Of a DNA stretch of 64,000 bases, positions 38,961 through 48,476 are shown in pieces. The DNA comes from Mycolicibacillus koreensis. Lineage in GTDB: Bacteria > Actinomycetota > Actinomycetes > Mycobacteriales > Mycobacteriaceae. Each line of letters begins with the position of its first letter. Position 1 is the first letter of the stretch. Location of the stretch: contig NZ_NCXO01000012.1 in assembly GCF_002104795.1 (NCBI RefSeq), forward strand, positions 1 to 64,000, written 5' to 3'. Under the pieces are notes generated by a model. That model was not told the DNA's origin. It saw only the letters and a program-made list of their open reading frames with translations, and searched no databases. The translations under genes and the position numbers were made by a program.

Positions 38961-40189
38961 CGCTGCGCGCTCATTTCCACGACCAGGTGCCGGATCCCGG
39001 TGTGCCGGTTGCTGCGGGTCCACTCCACCGGGGCCACCACGGTGACACCGGTGAACCGGCGCAGCAACTCCTCGTAGAGCACCCGCAACTCCAGTCGGGC
39101 GAGGTTGACCCCCAGGCAGAAGTGCACGCCTTGGCCGAAACCCAGGTGCGGGTTCGGTTTTCTCGTCACATCGAAGACGTCGGCACGGTCGAACACCTGC
39201 TCGTCCCGGTTGGCCGAGCCCTCCCAGACCAGCACCTTCTGGCCGGGTTCGATGCGCTGCCCGCCCAGGGCGACCGCGCGGGTGGCGGTGCGCCGCTTCG
39301 ACGGCGACGGTGAGGTCCAGCGGATGATCTCCTCCACCGCGGTGGGCAGCAGGTCGGGATTCCCGCGCAGCGCCCGGTACTGCTCGGGATGGTCGGCCAG
39401 CGCCAGCAGGCCCCCGCCGATGGCGTTGCGGGTCGTCTCGGCCCCGGCGCTGAACAGCAGGCTGAAGAACAGGTACAGCTCCATCGCGCTCAACTCGGGG
39501 TCGGTGGAGTTGGCGACCACCGAGAGCATGTCGTCGGTGGGCCGGGCCCGTTTGGCCGCGATCAGCTCCTGACCGTAGGCGTACAGATCGGAGCCGGTGT
39601 CCTGCGCCGTCACCGGCGAGACCACCGCCTCGCGTGAGCCGCGGAAGTCGAAGTTGGGTTCGATCGCGGCGAACAGCCAGTGCCGGTCGGCCTCGGGCAC
39701 CCCGAGCAGGATGCAGATCATCTGCATCGGCAGTTCCGCAGCGACCTCGACGAGGAAGTCCAGCGGCTCGCCGGGGCCGATCTCGTCGAGCAGCCGGCGC
39801 GCCCGGGCCCGCAGGTCCTGCTCGACGCGGCGGATCATCCGCGGGGTCATCCCGGAGCTGACCAGTTTGCGGACGGCGGCGTGACGCGGGTCGTCCATCA
39901 TGTTGAGCACGTGGCCGGCCACCGGAAGATCCTGCAGGATCGTGCCGCCGTACGGCCGCTCACCGCCGCTCACCGACGAGTAGGTGTCGGCGTCGCGCAA
40001 CACCGCGAACGTCTCGGGGTGGGTGGCCACCGACCAGAACCCCTCCCCGTCCGGGGTGTGGACGGTCGGCTCGTGCCAGTACACCGGGGCCTCCGCGCGG
40101 TGGACCGCGAACATCTCGTGGGGGAACCCGTGCGCGAAGTTGTCCAGGTCGGTCAGGTCGATTCCCGCCAGGGCGTCGGCAGCGGCCAT
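38957..40189 (-). CDS. cyp126: Cytochrome P450, CYP126 family
   Basis: 410 aa. Heme loop [18 protein letters not shown] (Cys about residue 357), ExxR motif [10 protein letters not shown] (about 285) and oxygen-activation helix [16 protein letters not shown] (about 245-260). The N-terminus [20 protein letters not shown] is typical of CYP126, and the location between a purC and purB gene matches Rv0778. Physiological substrate unknown. A redox partner is not encoded next to it. Six bp from purB. Confidence 0.93.
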   Translation of the reverse strand: MAAADALAGIDLTDLDNFAHGFPHEMFAVHRAEAPVYWHEPTVHTPDGEGFWSVATHPETFAVLRDADTYSSVSGGERPYGGTILQDLPVAGHVLNMMDDPRHAAVRKLVSSGMTPRMIRRVEQDLRARARRLLDEIGPGEPLDFLVEVAAELPMQMICILLGVPEADRHWLFAAIEPNFDFRGSREAVVSPVTAQDTGSDLYAYGQELIAAKRARPTDDMLSVVANSTDPELSAMELYLFFSLLFSAGAETTRNAIGGGLLALADHPEQYRALRGNPDLLPTAVEEIIRWTSPSPSKRRTATRAVALGGQRIEPGQKVLVWEGSANRDEQVFDRADVFDVTRKPNPHLGFGQGVHFCLGVNLARLELRVLYEELLRRFTGVTVVAPVEWTRSNRHTGIRHLVVEMSAQR

Positions 40190-40194
40190 GGCGA

Positions 40195-41613
40195 CTACAG
40201 GATGGCGCCGGGCCGGTAGGCGGCCGCCTCGGGGTGACGGGCGACCAGGGCGTCGACCGCGCCGGCCACCGCGTCGACCTGATCGGCGGCGACCCCGGTG
40301 AACGCCTGCTTGTCGGCGAGCGCGGCGTGCAGTGCGGCGGCGTCCAGCGGCAGCCGCTCGTCGGCGGCCAGGCGGGCGAGCAGGTCCGGCTCGGCGCCGC
40401 GTTCCCGCATCGCCAGCGCGACGGCCACCGCGTGCTCCTTGATCACCGCGTGGGCGGCCTCGCGGCCCATCCCGGCGCGCACCGCGGCGATGAGCACCTT
40501 GGTGGTCGCCAGGAACGGCAGGTAGCGGCCGAGCTCACGGTCGATCACCGCCGGGTAGGCACCGAACTCGTCGAGGACGGTCAAAAACGTCTCGATCTGC
40601 CCGTCGACGGCGAAGAACGCGTCCGGCAGCGCCACCCGGCGCACCACCGAGCAGAACACGTCGCCCTCGTTCCACTGGGCGCCGGCCAGTTCGGCGGCCA
40701 TCGCCGCGTAGCCGCGCAGCACCACCTGCAGGCCGTTGACCCGTTCGCAGCTGCGGGTGTTCATCTTGTGCGGCATCGCCGAGGAGCCGACCTGGCCCTC
40801 GGCGAACCCCTCGGTGACCAGTTCGTGGCCGGCCATCAACCGGATGGTGTGGGCCAGCGAGGACGGGCCGGCGCCGATCTGCACCAGCGTGGAGAGCGCG
40901 TCGTGATCCAGCGAACGGGGATAGACCTGCCCGACACTGGTCAGCACCGAGGTGAAACCCAGGTGATCGGCGACGCGGCGCTCCAGTTCGGCGACCTTGG
41001 CGGTGTCGCCGTCGAACAGGTCGAGCATGTCCTGGCCGGTGCCCATCGGCCCCTTGATGCCGCGCAGCGGGTAGCGCGCGACGAGCTCCTGCAGCCGGCG
41101 CGCCGCCAGCAGGGTCTCCTCGGCGGCGGTGGCGAAACGTTTCCCCAGGGTGGTGGCCTGCGCAGCGACGTTGTGGCTGCGCCCGGCCATGACCAGGTCG
41201 CGGTAGGCGACGGCGTGCTCGGCCAGCCGGGCGGCCACCGCCACCGTGCGGTCGAACACCAGCTGCAACGACCGGCGCACCTGTAGCTGTTCGACGTTCT
41301 CGGTGAGGTCGCGGCTGGTCATGCCCTTGTGGACGTGCTGGTGGCCGGCCAGGGCGTTGAACTCCTCGATGCGGGCCTTGACGTCGTGGCGGGTCACCCG
41401 CTCCCGGTCGGCGATCGCGGCCAGATCGACGTTCTCGACCACCCGTTCGTAGTCGGCGACGGCCCCGGCGGGCACCGCCACGCCGAGCTCGGCCTGGGCG
41501 CGCAACACCGCCAGCCACAGCTGCCGCTCGGCGACGATCTTGGCCTCCGGCGACCAGATCGCCACCATCTCGGCGCTGGCGTAGCGGGAGGCCAGCACGT
41601 TCGGAACAGTCAC
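40195..41613 (-). CDS. purB: Adenylosuccinate lyase PurB
   Basis: 472 aa, the same length as the M. tuberculosis enzyme as I recall it. The superfamily signature [17 protein letters not shown] is at about residues 277-293, and the catalytic His region [17 protein letters not shown] at about 98-114. It cleaves SAICAR and adenylosuccinate, releasing fumarate, so it serves both AICAR and AMP formation. Leaderless GTG start with TAAGCT seven bases upstream. cyp126 and the TDT transporter gene follow and may be co-transcribed. Confidence 0.97.
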   Translation of the reverse strand: MTVPNVLASRYASAEMVAIWSPEAKIVAERQLWLAVLRAQAELGVAVPAGAVADYERVVENVDLAAIADRERVTRHDVKARIEEFNALAGHQHVHKGMTSRDLTENVEQLQVRRSLQLVFDRTVAVAARLAEHAVAYRDLVMAGRSHNVAAQATTLGKRFATAAEETLLAARRLQELVARYPLRGIKGPMGTGQDMLDLFDGDTAKVAELERRVADHLGFTSVLTSVGQVYPRSLDHDALSTLVQIGAGPSSLAHTIRLMAGHELVTEGFAEGQVGSSAMPHKMNTRSCERVNGLQVVLRGYAAMAAELAGAQWNEGDVFCSVVRRVALPDAFFAVDGQIETFLTVLDEFGAYPAVIDRELGRYLPFLATTKVLIAAVRAGMGREAAHAVIKEHAVAVALAMRERGAEPDLLARLAADERLPLDAAALHAALADKQAFTGVAADQVDAVAGAVDALVARHPEAAAYRPGAIL

Positions 41614-41620
41614 GCCGGCC

Positions 41621-41626
41621 AGCTTA
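41621..41626 (-). promoter_or_regulatory. -10 box of leaderless purB
   Basis: TAAGCT on the minus strand, seven bases, then the GTG; identical hexamer and spacing to purL. It lies 21 bp after the tetR stop. Confidence 0.7.
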
Positions 41627-41646
41627 CGGTGGGCGCTGAGCGCCGA

Positions 41647-42264
41647 TCAGAACCCGGCCGCATGCTGTTGTTCGGGCACGGCGTCGATGAAGCTGAGCAC
41701 CGCGGTGCGGGCCGCGCGACGCGGATCCTGCCGCTCGTCGACGAGGGCGGCGATCACCGCGCCGTCGACCGCGCAGACCGTGGCGGCCAGCAGCGCGGCG
41801 GGCATGCACCGGCCCGACCGGTCGAGCACCTCGACGACCGCCTCGGTGCGCTGGCGCAGGGTGCGCCGTTGGATCTCGCGCAGCCGCGGGTGGCGGGCGC
41901 ACGCGATGAACCGTTCGTAGCGTGCGATGAGGTCGTCGTCGAGGTGCCCGCCGTCGGCGCCGCCGACCAGCAGATCCACCAGCACGTCGGCGATCGCGTG
42001 CGGGCCTCGGCGCCGCCGCGGCAGTGCGGCGACCCGGGCGCGCAGCTGGGCGATCTCCAGCATCGCCGCCTCGTCGACCGCACTGGCGATCAGCTCATCC
42101 AGCGAGGAGAAATAGTAGGTCGTCGACGCCAGCGGCAACCCCGCCCGGTGGGCCACCGCGCGGTGGCGCACAGCGTCGAATCCGCCCTCGCGCAGCAACT
42201 CCGCGGCCGCGCGAACCAGCGCGTACCGGCGGCGTTCTCCCTTGGGAGTGACGGCGGAGGTCAC
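41647..42264 (-). CDS. TetR-family transcriptional regulator (Rv0775-like)
   Basis: 205 aa. The N-terminal helix-turn-helix covers about residues 12-57: ALVRAAAELLREGGFDAVRHRAVAHRAG... then TTYYFSSLDELIASA. The C-terminal ligand domain is divergent. It starts with GTG. It is divergent from the exported esterase gene, with about 95 bp between, so it may control that gene. Ligand unknown. Confidence 0.88.
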   Translation of the reverse strand: MTSAVTPKGERRRYALVRAAAELLREGGFDAVRHRAVAHRAGLPLASTTYYFSSLDELIASAVDEAAMLEIAQLRARVAALPRRRRGPHAIADVLVDLLVGGADGGHLDDDLIARYERFIACARHPRLREIQRRTLRQRTEAVVEVLDRSGRCMPAALLAATVCAVDGAVIAALVDERQDPRRAARTAVLSFIDAVPEQQHAAGF

Positions 42265-42346
42265 AGCAGCTCATGCTGCCAGCTCACCGGTCACCGTATT
42301 GTGCTTTCGGGTAAACGCCGGGACCGCTCGCCGCACGTCCGGCGGT

Positions 42347-42352
42347 TATCCT
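42347..42352 (+). promoter_or_regulatory. -10 box of leaderless esterase gene
   Basis: TATCCT, seven bases, then the ATG of the Tat-exported esterase. Confidence 0.65.
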
Positions 42353-42359
42353 TGCCCCC

Positions 42360-43226
42360 ATGCCGAATCTGAGCCGCCGCGCGGTGCTGCGCCTGGGTGC
42401 CGGCGTCCTCACCGGGGCGGCCGGTGCGATGGCGGTGAACACCGCGGCGCCGTCGCGCACCTCGCGGGCCGCGACCGGGATCCCGTTTCCCCGCGCGCCC
42501 CGCCGGCCCGCCCCCGCGCCGACGATGACCACCGGCTCGTTCGTCTCGGCGGCCCGCGGCGGGATCCCCACCGGCTGGGCGATCGCCCGGCCGCCCGGGC
42601 AGAGCGCCCCACTGCGCCCGGTGATCGCGCTGCACGGCAAGGGCAGCGACGCCGCCACCGTGATGGCCGGCGGGGTGGAGCAGGGGCTGGCCACCGCCGT
42701 CGACGCCGGGCTGCCGCCGTTCGCGGTGGTCGCCGTCGACGGCGGGGGCAGCTACTGGCATGCCCGGGCCTCCGGGGAGGACTCCGGGGCGATGGTGCTC
42801 GACGAGCTGCTCCCGATGCTCGACGAGCAAGGGCTGGACACCTCCCGGGTGGCGTTTTTGGGCTGGTCGATGGGCGGCTACGGCGCGTTGCTGCTGGGCG
42901 GGCGCCTCGGGGCGGCGCGGACCGCGGCGATCTGCGCGGTCAGCCCGGCGCTGTGGTCGTCGGCCGGGGCCAGCGCGCCGGGCGCCTTCGACGGCCCCGA
43001 CGACTTCGCCGCCAACTCCGTCTACGACCTGCCGGCGCTGCACGCCATCCCGCTGCGGGTGGACTGCGGGCAGTCCGACCCGTTCTACGACGCCACCCGC
43101 GAGTTCGTCGCCTCGCTGCCCACCCCGCCGGCCGGCGGCTTTCCCCCCGGCGGCCACGACGACGCGTTCTGGAGCGCGCAACTGCCCGCCGAGCTGAGCT
43201 GGATCGCCCCGCTGCTGGCGGGCTAG
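42360..43226 (+). CDS. Tat-exported esterase (Rv0774c-like alpha/beta-hydrolase)
   Basis: 288 aa. The N-terminus LSRRAVLRLGAGVLTGAAGA (about residues 4-23) has the twin arginines and hydrophobic core of a Tat signal, with likely cleavage near 40. The nucleophile elbow is FLGWSMGGYGALLLG (Ser about 165), the Asp in DCGQSDPFYD (about 238-247) and the His in PPGGHDDAFW (about 262-271). The family is the esterase-D/antigen-85-like group; the M. tuberculosis counterpart is an extracellular lipid esterase. Ends 23 bp before the ggt gene. Confidence 0.9.
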   Translation: MPNLSRRAVLRLGAGVLTGAAGAMAVNTAAPSRTSRAATGIPFPRAPRRPAPAPTMTTGSFVSAARGGIPTGWAIARPPGQSAPLRPVIALHGKGSDAATVMAGGVEQGLATAVDAGLPPFAVVAVDGGGSYWHARASGEDSGAMVLDELLPMLDEQGLDTSRVAFLGWSMGGYGALLLGGRLGAARTAAICAVSPALWSSAGASAPGAFDGPDDFAANSVYDLPALHAIPLRVDCGQSDPFYDATREFVASLPTPPAGGFPPGGHDDAFWSAQLPAELSWIAPLLAG

Positions 43227-43249
43227 CGAAGACCGGGCCAGAGACGACC

Positions 43250-44839
43250 ATGGGCGCCGCACCGTTCTCCTGGGAGCAGCCCTACCGTTGGCCGCGCACC
43301 CCGGTGCTGGCCGCCAACCTGGTGTGCACCTCCCAGCCGCTGGCCGCCCAGGCCGGGCTGGGGGTCCTGGCCGACGGCGGCACCGCGGTCGACGCCGCGA
43401 TCGCCACCGCGATCGCGCTCACGGTGGTGGAGCCGACCATGAACGGGATCGGCTCGGACGCGTTCGCGATCGTCTACGACGGCACCCGGCTGCACGGGCT
43501 CAACGCCTCCGGCCGCTCACCGGCGGCCTGGACCCCGGAGTACTTCGGCGCCGCCGGGGTGCCCGCGCTCGGCTGGAACGCGGTGACGGTGCCCGGGGCG
43601 GTCTCCGGCTGGGTCGAATTGCACAACCGGTTCGGCGCACTGCCGTTCGAGCGGCTGTTCGCCTCGGCGATCACCTACGCCCGCAACGGTTTCCCGCTGT
43701 CCCCGCACGTGGCCGCGCAGTGGGCGTTCCAAGCTCCGCTGCTGGCCGGCCAGCCGGGGTTCGCCGAGACGTTCCTGCCCGGCGGGCGCCCGCCGGGTCC
43801 CGGCGAGCTGGTCCGGCTGCCCGATCACGCCGACACCCTGGAGCGGATCGCCGCCAGCGGCGGCGCCGCATTCTACCACGGTGAGCTCGCCGCCCGGATG
43901 ACAGCACACGCGGCCGCCCACGGTGGCGCGCTGCGCGCCGCCGATCTGGCCGACCACCGCCCCGACTGGGTGGACCCGATCGCCGTCGACTACCGCGGCT
44001 ACACCGTGCACGAACTGCCGCCCAACGGGCAGGGCATCGTCGCGCTGGCAGCGCTGGGCATCCTGTCCCACTTCGACGTGGCGGCGCTGCCGGCCGATTC
44101 GGCCGACGCCACCCACCTGCGGATCGAGGCGGTGAAACTGGCCTTCGCCGACGCCTACGCTCACCTCGGCGACGCCGATCAGTTGGCGCACCCCGTCGAG
44201 CGGCTGCTCGCCGCGGACTATCTGCGCGACCGCGCGGGCCTGATCGACCCGGCGCGGGCCCGCCCGATGTCGGCGGGCACCCCGTCGGGCAACACCGTGT
44301 ACCTGACCGCCGCGGACGGCGCCGGGCGGATGGTCTCGCTGATCCAGTCGAACTACCTGCCCGGATTCGGCTCCGGGGTGGTGGTGCCGGGCACCGGGAT
44401 CGCCCTGCACAGCCGCGGTGCGGGTTTCGTCACCACCGCGGGCCACCCCAACCGGGTCGGCCCGCGCAAACGCCCGTTCCACACGATCATCCCGGGTTTT
44501 GTGAGCAAGGACGGCGTCCCGGTCGCCAGTTTCGGGGTGATGGGCGGCGACATGCAGCCGCAGGGCCACGTCCAGCTGGTGAGCCGCATCGTCGACCACC
44601 GGCAGAACCCGCAGGCCGGCTGCGACGCGCCCCGGTTCCGGTGGTGCCGGGGACTGGACGTCGAAGTCGAGAACGGTTTGCCCGCGCAGACCCTCGATGA
44701 GTTACGCCGTCGCGGCCACCGGGTGACCGTCGTCGACGATCGTGAACCGTTCGGCGCCTGCCAGGCGATCTGGCGTCTCGACGACGGCTACCTGGGGGTC
44801 AGCGATCCCCGCCGCGACGGCCAGGCGGTCGGTTTCTGA
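43250..44839 (+). CDS. ggtA: Gamma-glutamyltransferase family protein
   Basis: 529 aa from the ATG at 43250. Ntn-hydrolase of the GGT family: the N-terminal block GGTAVDAAIATAIALTVVEP (about residues 43-62), MNGIGSDAF, and the auto-cleavage site SAGTPSGNTVYLTAADG (Thr about 353), whose Thr becomes the nucleophile of the small subunit. No signal peptide is visible, unlike classical periplasmic GGT, so it may be cytosolic and act on other gamma-glutamyl or acyl substrates. Co-directional with the esterase gene. Confidence 0.9.
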   Translation: MGAAPFSWEQPYRWPRTPVLAANLVCTSQPLAAQAGLGVLADGGTAVDAAIATAIALTVVEPTMNGIGSDAFAIVYDGTRLHGLNASGRSPAAWTPEYFGAAGVPALGWNAVTVPGAVSGWVELHNRFGALPFERLFASAITYARNGFPLSPHVAAQWAFQAPLLAGQPGFAETFLPGGRPPGPGELVRLPDHADTLERIAASGGAAFYHGELAARMTAHAAAHGGALRAADLADHRPDWVDPIAVDYRGYTVHELPPNGQGIVALAALGILSHFDVAALPADSADATHLRIEAVKLAFADAYAHLGDADQLAHPVERLLAADYLRDRAGLIDPARARPMSAGTPSGNTVYLTAADGAGRMVSLIQSNYLPGFGSGVVVPGTGIALHSRGAGFVTTAGHPNRVGPRKRPFHTIIPGFVSKDGVPVASFGVMGGDMQPQGHVQLVSRIVDHRQNPQAGCDAPRFRWCRGLDVEVENGLPAQTLDELRRRGHRVTVVDDREPFGACQAIWRLDDGYLGVSDPRRDGQAVGF

Positions 44840-44848
44840 GCTCCCGGC

Positions 44849-46117
44849 TCAGACCCGGATCTTGCCTTCGGCGGCGGCCAGCCCGATGTCGGTGCGGAAA
44901 TGGCTGCCGGGCAGCCGAATCGAGTCCACGGTGGCGTAGGCGCGGGCGCGGGCGGCGATCAGATCCTCGCCGGTGCCCACCACCGACAGCACCCGGCCTC
45001 CGGCGGAGACCACCGCGCCGTCGGCGTCGCGCGCGGTGCCGGCGTGCAGCACGTTGTCCGCGTCGGCGCCGGTGATGACGTCACCGACTCGCGGGCGGCC
45101 CGGATAGTTCTCCGCGGCCACCACGACGGTGACCGCCGCGCCGTCGCGCCAGCGCAGCGGCGGCACCTGCGCCAACCCGCCGGTGGCGGCGGCGTGCAGC
45201 AGCTCACCGAGCGGGGAGTCCAGCAGCGCGAGCACCGCCTGGGTCTCCGGGTCGCCGAACCGGCAGTTGAACTCGACGACCGACGGGCCCTGCGGGGTGA
45301 TCGCCAGGCCCGCGTAGAGCAGCCCGGAGAACGGGCAGCCGCGCGCGACCAGCTCGGTGGCGACCGGTTGAACGATCTCGGCGACGATCCGGTCGACCAT
45401 GCCCGCCGGCAGCCACGGCAGCGGGGCGTAGGCGCCCATGCCGCCGGTGTTGGGGCCGACATCGCCGTTGCCGACCCGCTTGAAATCCTGCGCCGGCAGC
45501 AGCGGCACCACGGTCTCGCCGTCGACGACGCAGAACAGCGAGACCTCCGGGCCGTCGAGGAAGGACTCCAGCAGCACCGGGTGCCCGTCGTCGAGCAGCC
45601 CGGCGGCGTGGGCGCGTGCGGCCGCCCGCTCGGCGGTCACCACCACCCCCTTGCCGGCGGCCAGCCCGTCGTCTTTGACCACCCAGGCGGGCTGACCGGC
45701 GCTGCGGCCGAACCGGTCGAGTGCGGCGTCGAGGTGCGCGGGGTTGTCGACGGTCTCGCTGGCCGCGGTCGGCACGCCGGCCGCGGTCATCACCTCCTTG
45801 GCGAACGCCTTGGAGCCTTCGATGCGCGCGGCCGCCGCGCTCGGGCCGAAACAGGCGATCCCGGCGGCGCGCACGGCGTCGGCGACACCGAGAACCAGCG
45901 GCACCTCCGGGCCGATCACCACCAGGTCGGCGCCGATGCGCCGGGCCAGGTCGGCCACCGCCTGCCCCGAACCGGGGTCGACGTCGTAGGTCTCGGCGAT
46001 CGCCGCGGTGCCGGCGTTGCCGGGCGCGATCGCCAGGGCGTCGATGTGGGGATCGCGCCGCAACGCCAGCAGCAGCGCATGTTCGCGGGCACCGGAGCCG
46101 AGGACGAGAACGCGCAC
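44849..46117 (-). CDS. purD: Phosphoribosylamine-glycine ligase PurD
   Basis: 422 aa. [20 protein letters not shown] (about 2-21) opens the N domain; the ATP-grasp region includes [17 protein letters not shown] (about 144-160) and [17 protein letters not shown] (about 279-295). It makes glycinamide ribonucleotide, the second step of purine synthesis. The GTG start is leaderless (TAGGCT six bases upstream). Converges on the GGT gene with 9 bp between stops. Confidence 0.97.
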   Translation of the reverse strand: MRVLVLGSGAREHALLLALRRDPHIDALAIAPGNAGTAAIAETYDVDPGSGQAVADLARRIGADLVVIGPEVPLVLGVADAVRAAGIACFGPSAAAARIEGSKAFAKEVMTAAGVPTAASETVDNPAHLDAALDRFGRSAGQPAWVVKDDGLAAGKGVVVTAERAAARAHAAGLLDDGHPVLLESFLDGPEVSLFCVVDGETVVPLLPAQDFKRVGNGDVGPNTGGMGAYAPLPWLPAGMVDRIVAEIVQPVATELVARGCPFSGLLYAGLAITPQGPSVVEFNCRFGDPETQAVLALLDSPLGELLHAAATGGLAQVPPLRWRDGAAVTVVVAAENYPGRPRVGDVITGADADNVLHAGTARDADGAVVSAGGRVLSVVGTGEDLIAARARAYATVDSIRLPGSHFRTDIGLAAAEGKIRV

Positions 46118-46123
46118 GCGTGC

Positions 46124-46129
46124 AGCCTA
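46124..46129 (-). promoter_or_regulatory. -10 box of leaderless purD
   Basis: TAGGCT on the minus strand, six bases, then the purD GTG. Confidence 0.65.
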
Positions 46130-46165
46130 GCGGCCGGGCCGGGTCGCACCCGCGCGGGAATCGGG

Positions 46166-46190
46166 CATACACTCCAGATCACAGTGTATG
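46166..46190. promoter_or_regulatory. Palindromic operator candidate before the P450-tetR operon
   Basis: CATACACT (46166-46173) and AGTGTATG (46183-46190) are a perfect 8-bp inverted repeat with a 9-base spacer. The right arm overlaps TATGGT (46187-46192), a possible -10 box for the P450 gene. The TetR-type regulator encoded after the P450 is the obvious candidate to bind it, but this is inferred. Confidence 0.55.
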
Positions 46191-46245
46191 GTCAGCCGGA
46201 GCGTATCCGCCGGGGCGCAACCGGGTGTACCGAGAGGAGACCACC

Positions 46246-47487
46246 GTGACCGCGACTTTGGGGTCCTGTCCGTTCGGGCAGGGTTTCGACTTCACCGATC
46301 CCGACGTCCTGGAACGGGGACTGCCCGTCGAGGAGTTCGCCCGGCTGCGCGCCACCGCCCCGGTGTGGTGGAACGAGCAGGCGCCCGGCGCCAGCATCTT
46401 CGACGACGGCGGCTACTGGGTGGTCAGCAAGCACGCGGACATCAAGGCGATCTCGCGGGACTCCGACCTGTGGTCGGCCAACGCCAAGGGCGCGATCATG
46501 CGCCTGCCCGACGGGGTCACCGCCGACCAACTCGAGTTGACCAAGGCGCTGCTGATCAACCACGACCCGCCCGAGCACACCCGGCTGCGCAAGATCATCT
46601 CCAAACTGTTCACCCCGCGTGCGGTCGGCGCCCTGGAGGCCACGCTCGCCACCGCCGCCCGCGACATCGTCGCCGAGGCCGCCGCCAAAGGGTCGGGCAA
46701 CTTCGTCGACGACATCGCGATGAAACTGCCGCTGCTGGCCATCGCGGACCTGATCGGGGTGCCGGAGGCCGACCGGGAAAAGCTGTTCCACTGGACCAAC
46801 CTGATCATGAACACCGACGACCCGGATTTCGAGTGCGACCCGGCGGAGGCCAACGCCGAGTTGATGGGGTACGCCTACACGATGGCCGAACAGCGCCGCC
46901 GCTGCCCCGCCGACGACATCGTGACCCGGCTGGTGCAGGCCGACGTCGACGGTGAGGCGCTCGGGGAGACCGAGTTCGCCTTCTTCGTGATCCTGCTGGC
47001 CGTCGCCGGCAACGAGACCACCCGCAACGCCATGACCCACGGCATCAACGCGTTCATCGAGCACCCCGAGCAGTGGGAGCTGTACAAGGCGCAGCGCCCG
47101 GAGAGCGCCGCCGACGAGATCGTGCGGTGGTCCACCCCGGTGGTGTGCTTCCAGCGCACCGCCACCGCCGACACCCGACTCAACGGGGTGGACATCGCCC
47201 AGGGCCAGCGGGTGGGGCTGTTCTACGGCTCGGCCAACTTCGACGAGGACGTCTTCGACCGGCCGTTCGAGTTCGACGTCACCCGAAACCCGAACCCGCA
47301 TCTGGGATTCGGCGGCCAGGGCACCCATTACTGCATCGGCGCGAACCTGGCCCGCATGGAGATCCGGCTGATCTTCGACGAGATCGCCACCCAGATGCCC
47401 GACATCACCAAACTCGGGGAGCCGCAACGGCTGCGCTCGGGATGGATCAACGGCATCAAGGATCTGCAGCTGTCCTACCGCGGCTGA
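46246..47487 (+). CDS. Cytochrome P450, CYP125-like
   Basis: 413 aa from a GTG with AGGAG seven bases upstream. GFGGQGTHYCIGANLARMEI (Cys about residue 363) is the heme loop, DEIVRWSTPV (about 287) the ExxR motif, and LLAVAGNETTRNAMTHG (about 246-262) the oxygen-activation helix. The start GFDFTDPDVLERGLPVEEFARLR and the C-terminal RLRSGWINGIKDLQ closely resemble CYP125, the cholesterol 27-hydroxylase, although this is not the kstR-regulon locus. The substrate is unassigned. It is followed after 19 bp by its probable regulator. Confidence 0.9.
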   Translation: MTATLGSCPFGQGFDFTDPDVLERGLPVEEFARLRATAPVWWNEQAPGASIFDDGGYWVVSKHADIKAISRDSDLWSANAKGAIMRLPDGVTADQLELTKALLINHDPPEHTRLRKIISKLFTPRAVGALEATLATAARDIVAEAAAKGSGNFVDDIAMKLPLLAIADLIGVPEADREKLFHWTNLIMNTDDPDFECDPAEANAELMGYAYTMAEQRRRCPADDIVTRLVQADVDGEALGETEFAFFVILLAVAGNETTRNAMTHGINAFIEHPEQWELYKAQRPESAADEIVRWSTPVVCFQRTATADTRLNGVDIAQGQRVGLFYGSANFDEDVFDRPFEFDVTRNPNPHLGFGGQGTHYCIGANLARMEIRLIFDEIATQMPDITKLGEPQRLRSGWINGIKDLQLSYRG

Positions 47488-47506
47488 TCGCCGAAAGACG
47501 TCGACG

Positions 47507-48100
47507 GTGCGCACCCATGGGTGGGGCGGGGACACCCCGGCCGACGACCAGGAGGCGATCGCGCGGATCCTGGCCGCCGCCGACGCGGTCATCGACGTGC
47601 GCGGTGCCGACATCTCCATCGCCGATGTGGCCCGGACCCTCGGGGTGACCCGGCAGACGGTCTACCGCTACTTCCCGAGCACCGAAGCGGTGCTGACCGC
47701 GGCCGGCACGCGCGCCGCCCACGACTTCCTCGACCGGCTCGCCGCCCACGTCGCCGGGCGCACCGATCCGGCCGACGCCGCCGTGGAGGCGGTGGCCACC
47801 GTGCTGGAGTGGCTGCCCGACGAGCCGCATGTGACCGCGCTGCTGGCCCGGGACCGCGGCAACGTCTTTATCGCGCGGATGACCTCCACGGAGGCACTCG
47901 GGCTGGCCGAGTCGGTGCTGCGCCGCTTCGACGTCGATTGGGCGGCACACGGATTCGGCGATGCCGACCTCGCCGAGTTGGCCGAGCACCTGCTGCGCAC
48001 GATCGCGTCGTTCATCATCGACCCCGGCCGGCCAGCCCGCCGGCCGGCGGCGCTGCGCGCCTACCTGCACCGGTGGGCGGCTGCGGCGCTGACCCGCTGA
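47507..48100 (+). CDS. TetR-family transcriptional regulator
   Basis: 197 aa. Helix-turn-helix at about residues 15-62, with ADISIADVARTLGVTRQTVYRYFPSTEAVL as the core. The C-terminal domain (about 75-190) is helical and variable. It starts with GTG 19 bp after the P450 gene and probably shares its transcript, so it may autoregulate through the palindrome at 46166-46190. Convergent with the carboxymuconolactone-decarboxylase-like gene. Confidence 0.88.
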   Translation: MRTHGWGGDTPADDQEAIARILAAADAVIDVRGADISIADVARTLGVTRQTVYRYFPSTEAVLTAAGTRAAHDFLDRLAAHVAGRTDPADAAVEAVATVLEWLPDEPHVTALLARDRGNVFIARMTSTEALGLAESVLRRFDVDWAAHGFGDADLAELAEHLLRTIASFIIDPGRPARRPAALRAYLHRWAAAALTR

Positions 48101-48104
48101 GCGG

Positions 48105-48476
48105 TTACGCGCCGCCGCCGGCGGCCTTGGCGCGCCGCGCGATGACCTTCTCGACCACGGTGTTGAACCCCGAGCCGAGGGGGAAGCCGATGTAGTGGGT
48201 GATGAACAACGCCATCTCCCGCAGCTGCTCCTCGGTCATCTCCTCGTTGCCCAGCGCGGCGTTGATCTGAATGTCGGCCAGATCCGGCAGCCCGAGCGCG
48301 GCCACCACCGACAGGGTGATCAGCCGCTTGTCCCGCATCGACAGGCCCTCACGGGTCCAGATCTTGGCGAACAGATGATCGACGGTCAGCGCGAAGTAGT
48401 CCCCCGGCATGTCGGGCATCTCCCAGCCGTACACCTCGTTCATCTTGGCCAGGCCGGTGCGGCGCAGCTCATCCAT
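48105..48476 (-). CDS. Carboxymuconolactone decarboxylase/AhpD-like protein
   Basis: 123 aa, the size of the gamma-carboxymuconolactone decarboxylase group. Helical core RDKRLITLSVVAALGLPDLADIQINAAL (split; about residues 48-75) with a His in FITHYIGFPLGSG (about 90-102). The AhpD CxxC pair is absent, so it is not a peroxidase adaptor. Its stop and start lie in the four-gene minus operon behind aldA; it overlaps the dehydrogenase gene by 8 bp. Reaction unknown. Rv0771 counterpart. Confidence 0.85.
   Translation of the reverse strand: MDELRRTGLAKMNEVYGWEMPDMPGDYFALTVDHLFAKIWTREGLSMRDKRLITLSVVAALGLPDLADIQINAALGNEEMTEEQLREMALFITHYIGFPLGSGFNTVVEKVIARRAKAAGGGA

Noticed and set aside
42242..43249. 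Upstream extension of the gamma-glutamyltransferase frame
   Set aside because: It overlaps the exported esterase gene, which has a Tat signal and a catalytic Ser. GGT begins at the ATG at 43250.
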